NCBI GenBank assembly: GCA_902509965.1
Contig: CABWZP010000007.1
Location: forward strand, 1 to 47,955
Length of the DNA stretch: 47,955 nt
Direction of reading: 5' to 3'
From: an uncultured SAR86 cluster bacterium
GTDB taxonomy: Bacteria; Pseudomonadota; Gammaproteobacteria; Magnimaribacterales; D2472
Below are positions 8,566-15,390 of this stretch, one piece after another. Both the position numbers and the translations under genes were made by a program. The notes beneath the pieces were generated by a model that saw only the letters and a program-made list of their open reading frames with translations, ran no database searches and was not told the origin of the DNA. Every line of letters starts with the position of its first letter. The stretch's first letter is position 1.

Positions 8566-8937
8566 ATGAATACAATTACAGACTTATTAAATATAGCCAA
8601 TGATTCGGTTAAACGCTTGAATTTTGATGAAGCCAATGAATTTATTCTTGAAGGTGCATTTGTTATTGACGTAAGAGAAGAATCAGAGGTTGCACAGACT
8701 GGAAAGGTTAGTAATGCACTTCATATACCAAGAGGACTCATTGAATTTAAACTTAATCCTGAAGCACAAAATAATCCTTTAGGGATTCAGAAAGACTCAA
8801 CTTTACTAGTCTACTGTGCTGCAGGAGTTAGATCTGCATTAGCAGCTAAAACTCTCCAAGATCTTGGTTTTGAAAACGTTTTTAATCTTGGTAGTATTTC
8901 TGAGTGGGTTTCTAATGGCGGTACTTTAGAGACCTAA
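8566..8937 (+). CDS. Rhodanese-domain protein
   Basis: 123 residues, a single rhodanese domain. 'VIDVREESEVAQTGKVSNALHIPRG' is the CH2-A/N-terminal signature and the active-site loop is 'YC84AAGVRS', so the persulfide-carrying cysteine is kept. No signal peptide; probably a cytosolic sulfur-transfer protein. It is 42 bases downstream of the EamA gene on the same strand, and its last four bases overlap the convergent carboxylesterase gene. Substrate and partner are unknown. Confidence 0.88.
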   Translation: MNTITDLLNIANDSVKRLNFDEANEFILEGAFVIDVREESEVAQTGKVSNALHIPRGLIEFKLNPEAQNNPLGIQKDSTLLVYCAAGVRSALAAKTLQDLGFENVFNLGSISEWVSNGGTLET

Positions 8938-10631
8938 TTTTGGCTTTCATCTAAGTACTTATATATTGATTTAAATAAATCCATCTCAACAAGAGTTGAG
9001 TAATCTAAATTCTCATCATAATTTTTTTGAATTTGATTCTCTTCACTAAACCTAGCCCAACCTTTAGATGACAAATCACCTGTTTTAGCAAAATCAGTCC
9101 AGTCATCTCGCATTTGTTCACCAATTCTATTATCTAACTCATTTTTAGGCCATCCGGGTATAAAAGCATTAAATAAATACATAATTTCTATACCATGGGT
9201 GGCACCTATAATTTGTTTTTGCGAAGCAGGTGATCTATTAAAGTAATAAAAGTAGGTATTAGGATTTACTTTGCTATGGTTTAGTGCGGAATAATAAGTT
9301 GATGAACCAAATTGGACATCACCCCATAATTTTTGTGCAGCCAAATAAGACTCTTTTTCAATATTTTTAGCCCACTCTCTGTAGTCGTTAATTATATTGT
9401 TAGGATCATTTGGTATCGCTAAGTCCCATATTGTTTGAATCCAATCCTTATCATTAAGATGTTGATCTTTGGTATAAAACATTGGTAATAAACTAGAGCC
9501 TTCAAAACTATTAAAGCCTATAAGTAATGGGATATCATGGGTTTGGCCTGTTCTTGAAATACTCAATGCAGAATCATTAAAGACCCAACCATCAACATTA
9601 GGCATCCATGCTGCAGAGATAACATAATCTTCTACATTTGAAGCATCTTCAGGATTTACCATACCATCTCCAATCTGCTGGAGATTTTCAGCGGGGATAC
9701 TTCTTAAATTCTCTAATAAATCACCATCTTCTTTTAAGCCTAATATCTTTACAAAATCTTTTCCTGAGTTTTCAGCTGACTGGATGATTCCACTATTATT
9801 TTTTAAATAAAGGGTATTGCCTACAGAATAACTACTTTGAGCTATTGCCTTATGGAATAAGCCTTTTGCTAACGGTGATGACATAAGTTGTCTGACAGCA
9901 TGACCACCTGCAGATTCACCAAAGATAGTAATATTATTAGAATCTCCACCAAACTTCTCAATATTCTCATGTATCCACTTTAGTGCTTGTATTTGATCTA
10001 GGGTTCCGTAATTACCTGATGAATTAAACTCGGATTCAGCTGATAGAGCAGGGTGTGCAAAGTAACCCAATGAGCCTAATCTATAGTTAATAGTAATTAA
10101 AATTACGTCTTTAGATACAAGATCGCTGTCGATATATGCACCAGCCCCATTTCCAAATCTATATCCACCTCCATGAATCCACATCATTACGGGTAATTTT
10201 TGTTTAGAAGTTTTTGGAGTGATTACATTTAAATACAAACAATCTTCAGAGTTTCCATCCTCACCACTATCTAAAAAAGGTAAAAGACCTGCTCCAAAAT
10301 AAAGGAGTTTTCTCTTAAACCAACTCATTCCAGACCCATCTACCCAAAGTCCTATAAACGGACCTAGACCAAAACCAGTTGGTTGCATACAAGATGGTGG
10401 AATATTTACTGCAAGTTTTTTGCCTTCCCATCCATCATGATTTAAAGGCGGTTTCCACCTTAAATCATTAACTGGAGCTTTGGCGTAAGGAATTCCAAGA
10501 TAATAATTAGCATCAGCCTCTTCATAACCTTGAAGACTACCTTGATTTATTATTAACTCATTAGTAAGTATTTTCTTATCTTCAGAACAACTAACTAAAA
10601 AAAATACTAAAACTAGTACAAAATATCTCAT
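8934..10631 (-). CDS. Lipoprotein carboxylesterase type B
   Basis: 565 residues from the ATG at 10631. A longer frame opens at 10670, but the downstream ATG is preferred: it gives a lipoprotein signal (MRYFVLVLVFFLVSC, lipobox L-V-S-C), has AAGGGG 7 bases before it, and leaves the palindrome at 10653-10669 in the promoter. The alpha/beta-hydrolase landmarks are 'EDCLYLNV', oxyanion 'HGGGYRFG', nucleophile S240 in 'GESAGG' and a histidine in 'ATHGIEIMYLF'. It should hydrolyse carboxylic esters at the outer membrane or in the periplasm. Its divergent neighbour makes esters (Baeyer-Villiger monooxygenase), suggesting a ketone-to-ester-to-alcohol route, though the compartments differ. Confidence 0.9.
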   Translation of the reverse strand: MRYFVLVLVFFLVSCSEDKKILTNELIINQGSLQGYEEADANYYLGIPYAKAPVNDLRWKPPLNHDGWEGKKLAVNIPPSCMQPTGFGLGPFIGLWVDGSGMSWFKRKLLYFGAGLLPFLDSGEDGNSEDCLYLNVITPKTSKQKLPVMMWIHGGGYRFGNGAGAYIDSDLVSKDVILITINYRLGSLGYFAHPALSAESEFNSSGNYGTLDQIQALKWIHENIEKFGGDSNNITIFGESAGGHAVRQLMSSPLAKGLFHKAIAQSSYSVGNTLYLKNNSGIIQSAENSGKDFVKILGLKEDGDLLENLRSIPAENLQQIGDGMVNPEDASNVEDYVISAAWMPNVDGWVFNDSALSISRTGQTHDIPLLIGFNSFEGSSLLPMFYTKDQHLNDKDWIQTIWDLAIPNDPNNIINDYREWAKNIEKESYLAAQKLWGDVQFGSSTYYSALNHSKVNPNTYFYYFNRSPASQKQIIGATHGIEIMYLFNAFIPGWPKNELDNRIGEQMRDDWTDFAKTGDLSSKGWARFSEENQIQKNYDENLDYSTLVEMDLFKSIYKYLDESQN

Positions 10632-10652
10632 TCTTAATCCCCTTAAAATTAG

Positions 10653-10669
10653 TGACATTAGGTATGTCA
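10653..10669. promoter_or_regulatory. 17-bp palindromic operator, copy 1 (TGACATT-AGG-TATGTCA)
   Basis: Inverted repeat TGACAT-N5-ATGTCA in the divergent gap between the carboxylesterase and the Baeyer-Villiger monooxygenase. The same TGACATW-N3-TATGTCA arrangement occurs once more in the window, at 15336-15352 before the DUF3604 gene, and I saw no third copy. Size and symmetry suit a TetR- or similar dimeric repressor, but no such regulator is encoded here. Confidence 0.55.
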
Positions 10670-10672
10670 TTA

Positions 10673-10702
10673 ATCATAATGTTTATATATATAATACGAC
10701 AA
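10673..10702 (-). promoter_or_regulatory. Candidate promoter of the carboxylesterase gene
   Basis: Read on the minus strand: TTGTCG (10697-10702), 18 bases, TATGAT (10673-10678). The predicted start of transcription lies inside the palindrome at 10653-10669, which is where a repressor would block. Called from sequence only. Confidence 0.4.
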
Positions 10703-10760
10703 TAGATATAAAATCTGAAATTGATGAATCTTTTAATAATATACTCTTCCACTTATCGAT

Positions 10761-12209
10761 ATGCATAAAGATGTAGTCATTGTTGGTGCTGGAATCTCTG
10801 GAATAGGGGCAGCCTATAATTTACAAAAAAGTTGTAAAACTAAATCGTTTACTATTATTGAGGGAAGGAGTGATCTTGGTGGAACTTGGGATTTATTTAA
10901 ATATCCTGGTATTAGATCTGATTCAGATATGCATACTCTAGGCTTTAGATTCAAGCCCTGGATTAACGATAAATCTATCGCAGACGGCCCCTCTATTTTA
11001 AATTATCTTAATGAAACCACAGATGAATACAATATTCGTGAGAAGATTTTATTCAACCATAAAGTTAAATTAGCAAATTGGAATTCTGCAGAATCAGTAT
11101 GGGAGTTAGAGGTTCAAGATGATACGAATTCCATTAGTAAGTTTACGTGTAATTTTTTATTTATGTGTGGGGGTTACTACAGTTATGATAAACCTCATCA
11201 GCCTGACTTTAATGAACAAGAATCCTTTAATGGAAAGATTATTCATCCACAATTTTGGGATGAATCGTTAGATTATGCTAACAAAAATATTATTGTTATT
11301 GGAAGCGGTGCAACTGCTGTAACTTTAGTGCCAGCATTAGCTGAAACTGCTAAGCATGTTGTTATGCTTCAAAGATCTCCTAGTTATGTTATCGCAGCAC
11401 CAGAGGCTGATGCTATTAATTTAAAATTAAAAAAATTCCTTCCATTAAAATTAGCCTACTTTATAACAAGATGGAAAAATATTTTATTAACATATTTAAT
11501 GTTTTATTTTGCCAGGTCATATCCTGAAAGAGTAAAAACTAGATTAATTAATCTTGTAAAAGAAGAACTCGGTAATGATTATGACGTAGAAAAACATTTC
11601 ACGCCTAGATATAAGCCATGGGATCAAAGAATGTGTCTAGTTCCAGATGGAGACCTCTTTGAGTCAATTAAAAAAGGAACTGCAAGTGTAGTAACGGATC
11701 ATATTGATAAATTTAATGAAGATGGAATCTTATTACAATCTGGTGAAGAGTTAAAAGCTGACATTATCATTACAGCAACAGGTATTGAGCTGAATGTACT
11801 TGCTGATATTGCAATTAATATTGATGGTAGAAAAGTTGAACCTCATAATCACCTAGCTTATAAAGGAATGATGCTAGGAGGGGTTCCAAATCTAGCTTTT
11901 TCATTTGGATACGTAAATGCATCATGGACTCTAAGAGCTGACCTTACAGCAGAGTATGTATGCAGACTTATCAATCAAATGGACAAAGAGGGCGTATCTG
12001 TATGTATGCCACAAGAAGATCCAGCAGCAGAAGCTGAAGATGATTATATAGACTTTACTTCAGGCTATGTCCAAAGAGCACTAGATAGATTACCTCAACA
12101 AGGTAAAAAAGCACCTTGGAGAAATTATCAAAATTATCTATTAGATATCTTTTATGTAAGAATTTGGAAACTTAAAGATTCTACTCTACGTTTTTATAAC
12201 CCTAAATAA
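10761..12209 (+). CDS. Baeyer-Villiger type flavin monooxygenase
   Basis: 482 residues. The FAD Rossmann motif is 'GAGISGIGAA' near residue 9; 'GGTWDLFKYPGIRSD' is the flavin monooxygenase stretch; 'FNGKIIHPQFWD' fits the type I Baeyer-Villiger fingerprint F-x-G-x-x-x-H-x-x-x-W-(P/D) at every fixed position; and a second dinucleotide motif, 'VIGSGATAVTL', binds NADPH. Such enzymes insert oxygen next to a ketone to form an ester or lactone. It is divergent from an esterase, with a palindromic operator between them. The stop codon lies one base from the CCA end of the convergent tRNA-Arg gene, so there is no room for an intrinsic terminator. Confidence 0.9.
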   Translation: MHKDVVIVGAGISGIGAAYNLQKSCKTKSFTIIEGRSDLGGTWDLFKYPGIRSDSDMHTLGFRFKPWINDKSIADGPSILNYLNETTDEYNIREKILFNHKVKLANWNSAESVWELEVQDDTNSISKFTCNFLFMCGGYYSYDKPHQPDFNEQESFNGKIIHPQFWDESLDYANKNIIVIGSGATAVTLVPALAETAKHVVMLQRSPSYVIAAPEADAINLKLKKFLPLKLAYFITRWKNILLTYLMFYFARSYPERVKTRLINLVKEELGNDYDVEKHFTPRYKPWDQRMCLVPDGDLFESIKKGTASVVTDHIDKFNEDGILLQSGEELKADIIITATGIELNVLADIAINIDGRKVEPHNHLAYKGMMLGGVPNLAFSFGYVNASWTLRADLTAEYVCRLINQMDKEGVSVCMPQEDPAAEAEDDYIDFTSGYVQRALDRLPQQGKKAPWRNYQNYLLDIFYVRIWKLKDSTLRFYNPK

Positions 12210-12210
12210 T

Positions 12211-12287
12211 TGGCGCGCCCGGGAAGATTCGAACTCCCGACCCCTTGGTTCGAAGCCAAGTACTCTATCCAGCTGAGCTACAGGCGC
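12211..12287 (-). tRNA. tRNA-Arg (anticodon TCG)
   Basis: 77 bases including an encoded CCA. The 7-bp acceptor stem (GCGCCTG with CGGGCGC, one T-G pair), D arm (AGCTCAGCTGGATAGAGTA), anticodon stem CTTGG/CCAAG with loop CTTCGAA, and T loop TTCGAAT are all present. The anticodon TCG reads CGA. It lies 28 bases downstream of the 399-residue exported protein gene on the same strand and may be cotranscribed with it. It is closely similar to the tRNA-Arg(ACG) at 35037. Confidence 0.96.
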
Positions 12288-12315
12288 AATCTGAGTTTAA
12301 TAGTTTTTTATTAAT

Positions 12316-13515
12316 TTATCTTATCTCAGGATTTGCCTCAAATGTAATTTGTAAAGGCATAAACATCTGCATCAACAAAGAAGGAAAATAGAAATCAGGA
12401 TTTTGTAAAGCCATATCTATATCTGGCATAAGATTTAATCCCTCATCAAAACTTAAAATTATTTTCATTCCTGAAGGATTTTGAGAAAATTCTTTAGCAG
12501 CATAGAAAGCTGATACATAGATATCATAAAATTTATCTTGAAATAATATCAATGGAGCTAATTGTTCTTGAGTTGATAACATCATTGCAAATTGATCTTT
12601 ATCGAGTCTAGAAATTGTCATTGCTTGCATTGCTAAAATAAATCCTTCTATTTCAGGATTATTTCTTTTGTAATATTCAAACTGTTCTTCTGTCCATGAA
12701 ATGCTCAGACTAGAAGAATTTAGTAATAGCTCAAAAATAGGCCTTGGAATATGTTCTAAAAATACAGTTGGTTGAAATTCAAGTTCAGCCATAAAATCTT
12801 TCATTACATCTGATGTATCTCCAGTTGTATCTTTATACAAGCCCTCATAGCTTTGATATCCCCAGTATTTAAAGACGACATTATTGATAAAGGTATCAAC
12901 AAATTGATACATTTGTTCAATATCTACACTTATAGAAGTCTCATTTTCAGCATATACGCTGTCAGCAAAATTTAAATGTATATCTTGTATGTAATCATTT
13001 CCTTTTTTTCTGTAGTCTATTTTTATATCTATATCTTTTAATAAATTTAGAGCCATATTTATTGAATTAGAATTTTCAGCCTCTGGCATTAATTGACTCA
13101 TTCCATCAACTAAAAAACTATCAATGAAAGATAAATTAATACCCTCAATAAAACATTTAGAAGGTCTATTTACAGAATTTTTTACATCTATTAATGGTGG
13201 CATTTTAAATAATCTTGTTAAAGATGTATTAAAAGATAAATCATTGATCTTATAACCCGAACATGAAATCTCTTTTACAGTTAAAAGTTTTGAGGGGGTT
13301 GAGTTATATACCCTTAAATTTTGAATATTAAACTTATCTCTAGATCCTTTAATGCTTGAAGTAGAAACTGATATATCTACATCTATACCTTCATCACTTA
13401 TATCAGTCATAAAATTCTTAACTAGAGTATTTAATTCTTCTTCAGTAACAAAGAGTTCTGCCGCTGGTGATGTAAATGATAAAATACATAATATTGTTAT
13501 TAGAGATTTATTCAT
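12316..13515 (-). CDS. Exported protein of unknown function
   Basis: 399 residues with a signal peptide (MNKSLITILCILSFTSPAA) and no transmembrane segment after it, so probably periplasmic. I do not recognise the family. The sequence is acidic, rich in Asp, Glu, Ser and Asn, and contains only three cysteines, one of them inside the signal peptide. Patterned stretches such as 'DIDIKIDYRKKGNDYIQDIHLNFAD' suggest amphipathic beta-strands, as in lipid- or membrane-associated periplasmic proteins; this is a guess. Its promoter region holds a palindrome overlapping an extended -10 box (13540-13558). The tRNA-Arg(TCG) gene follows it. Confidence 0.8.
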   Translation of the reverse strand: MNKSLITILCILSFTSPAAELFVTEEELNTLVKNFMTDISDEGIDVDISVSTSSIKGSRDKFNIQNLRVYNSTPSKLLTVKEISCSGYKINDLSFNTSLTRLFKMPPLIDVKNSVNRPSKCFIEGINLSFIDSFLVDGMSQLMPEAENSNSINMALNLLKDIDIKIDYRKKGNDYIQDIHLNFADSVYAENETSISVDIEQMYQFVDTFINNVVFKYWGYQSYEGLYKDTTGDTSDVMKDFMAELEFQPTVFLEHIPRPIFELLLNSSSLSISWTEEQFEYYKRNNPEIEGFILAMQAMTISRLDKDQFAMMLSTQEQLAPLILFQDKFYDIYVSAFYAAKEFSQNPSGMKIILSFDEGLNLMPDIDMALQNPDFYFPSLLMQMFMPLQITFEANPEIR

Positions 13516-13539
13516 TGGATTTATAGGGTTTTGGAATTT

Positions 13540-13558
13540 ATGTGTAATTATAACACAT
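13540..13558. promoter_or_regulatory. Palindrome ATGTGT-N7-ACACAT over a -10 box
   Basis: ATGTGTAATTATAACACAT is a 6-7-6 inverted repeat. On the minus strand its centre reads TG-T-TATAAT, an extended -10 element for the exported protein gene starting at 13515. A dimeric repressor here would cover the polymerase site. It also lies 90 bases upstream of the divergent GMC oxidoreductase gene. The TGTGT half sites resemble but do not equal CRP/FNR sites, which have N6 or N4 spacers. Confidence 0.4.
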
Positions 13559-13647
13559 TACATGTTTTTAAATAAATTCACATCAAATAGATTTCTTTAA
13601 AAAAAATTCTTGGTATTATTACTATGTAATATTAATAGGGGTATTTA

Positions 13648-15330
13648 ATGAGCAATTTTGATTTTATAATTTTAGGTGCAGGGTCTGCAGGTTGCGTTCT
13701 TGCAAACAGGTTAAGCGCTAATCCAGAAGTGTCAGTGTGCTTGATTGAGGCTGGATCAAAAGATAATGACCCAAGATTACATGTACCTCTTGGTTTTGCT
13801 TTTCTCGGAGATAAGAGCAAGTACAGTTGGGCATATAATACTGTTCCGCAAAAAGAATTCGAAAAAGTTCTAGTTAAAGAACCTGAAACTGTAGCTGTTG
13901 ATACAGCTGGCGGTGTTCACAAAGTACCAAATGAATCCATGGAACATAGAAAAGGTTATCAACCCCGAGGAAAAACATTAGGTGGCTCGAGCTCTATAAA
14001 TGCGATGTTATATGTAAGAGGGCATAGATGGGATTATGACCATTGGGCAGAACTTGGTAATAAAGGTTGGTCATACGATGAAGTATTGCCTTACTTTAAA
14101 AAAGCAGAGCACAATGAAGAGCACAATAATGAATATCATGGCCAAAATGGTCCACTAAATGTAAGCAGAATTCGTCATAGACCAGAATCTTGTGATGAGT
14201 TTGTTAAGGCCGGGTCTTCACTTTTTAAATACAACGAAGATTTTAACGGAGAAGATCAAGAAGGATTTGGTTATTATCAAACTACACAAATTAATGGAAA
14301 AAGATGCAGTGCTGCTAAAGCTTATTTAGTACCAGCTCTAGAAAGAGAAAATCTCACGGTATTAACAGACACAAATGTTAATAAAATTCTTATAAATGAT
14401 AATTCTGCAAAAGGTGTTGAGTGTATTAATAATAAAAATGAAACATTTCAATTATTTGCAGATAAAGAAGTCATTCTTTCATCAGGAGCTTTTGGATCAC
14501 CACAAATTTTATTAAGATCGGGAGTTGGTCCTGGTAATGAAATAAGTAGACATGGCATTGAACATAAAGTCGATTTGCCAGGTGTTGGAAAAAATCTACA
14601 AGATCATATTGATTATCTAACAGTTCATAAATATAACTCGATTAACTTAATAGGGTTTAATTTAAAAACAATATTTTTTAAGTACCCACTAGAGATTTTA
14701 AAATATATTTTTAAAAAAACTGGCCTTTTCACTTCAACAATTGCAGAAGCTGGTGCTTTTATTAAGACTCATGACGACTTAGAAGCTCCTAATATTCAAT
14801 ATCATTATGCTCCAGCTATGATTGTTGATCATGGTAGAACAGCTGTCTGGGGTACTGGTATGAGTTGTCATTCGTGTTTATTGCGACCAAAGTCCAGAGG
14901 AGAAGTTACTCTTGAATCTGCTGACCCATTTGCTGACCCACTAATTGATCCAAACTTTTTAAGTCATCCTGATGATGTTAAAGATATGGTTGATGGCTAT
15001 AAAATAATGATGAAAGTATTAAATCAAGAACCATTTAGTAAATATATACAAGAACATACGCACAGACCTGTTGATATAAATAATGATTCAGATATCGAAT
15101 TAGCTATTAGAGAAGAGGCTGATACGGTTTATCATCCTGTTGGAACTTGTAAGATGGGAAGTGATGAAATGAGTGTTGTAAATGATAGATTAAAGGTTCA
15201 TAACATGAATAATTTAAGAATTGTAGATGCTTCAATTATGCCAACTTTAGTAGGGGGCAACACTAATGCACCAACTATTATGATTGGTGAAAAAGCTTCT
15301 GATATGATTAAAGAGGATTGGAACATTTAA
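13648..15330 (+). CDS. GMC-family FAD oxidoreductase (choline/alcohol dehydrogenase-like)
   Basis: 560 residues. 'IILGAGSAGCVLANRLS' binds FAD; 'GKTLGGSSSINAMLYVRGH' is the GMC signature; the C-terminal active-site region is 'VYHPVGTCKMG' with the catalytic histidine, and 'GGNTNAPTIMIGEKA' completes the FAD site. GMC enzymes oxidise primary alcohols to aldehydes; this one resembles BetA-type choline or long-chain alcohol dehydrogenases. AGGGG lies 7 bases before the ATG. Set between the monooxygenase/esterase pair and the DUF3604 operon, it could oxidise the alcohol released by the esterase (inference). Confidence 0.9.
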   Translation: MSNFDFIILGAGSAGCVLANRLSANPEVSVCLIEAGSKDNDPRLHVPLGFAFLGDKSKYSWAYNTVPQKEFEKVLVKEPETVAVDTAGGVHKVPNESMEHRKGYQPRGKTLGGSSSINAMLYVRGHRWDYDHWAELGNKGWSYDEVLPYFKKAEHNEEHNNEYHGQNGPLNVSRIRHRPESCDEFVKAGSSLFKYNEDFNGEDQEGFGYYQTTQINGKRCSAAKAYLVPALERENLTVLTDTNVNKILINDNSAKGVECINNKNETFQLFADKEVILSSGAFGSPQILLRSGVGPGNEISRHGIEHKVDLPGVGKNLQDHIDYLTVHKYNSINLIGFNLKTIFFKYPLEILKYIFKKTGLFTSTIAEAGAFIKTHDDLEAPNIQYHYAPAMIVDHGRTAVWGTGMSCHSCLLRPKSRGEVTLESADPFADPLIDPNFLSHPDDVKDMVDGYKIMMKVLNQEPFSKYIQEHTHRPVDINNDSDIELAIREEADTVYHPVGTCKMGSDEMSVVNDRLKVHNMNNLRIVDASIMPTLVGGNTNAPTIMIGEKASDMIKEDWNI

Positions 15331-15334
15331 AGTA

Positions 15335-15353
15335 TTGACATACAATATGTCAA
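15335..15353. promoter_or_regulatory. Palindromic operator, copy 2 (TTGACATACAATATGTCAA)
   Basis: A perfect 8-3-8 inverted repeat containing TGACATA-CAA-TATGTCA, the same motif as at 10653-10669. It overlaps a plausible -10 TACAAT (15341-15346) placed 17 bases after TTGGAA (15318-15323). Alternatively its own left arm supplies a TTGACA -35 box. Either way a bound protein would block transcription of the DUF3604 gene, which starts 37 bases downstream. Confidence 0.55.
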
Positions 15354-15390
15354 TTATTTTTGTAATTTAAAATAATAGGGGAATCTAGTC

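Noticed and set aside
13352-13600. An 82-residue plus-strand frame over the promoter of the exported unknown protein.
   Set aside because: Mostly antisense to the signal peptide and N-terminus of that gene; the rest is intergenic and contains promoter-like elements.
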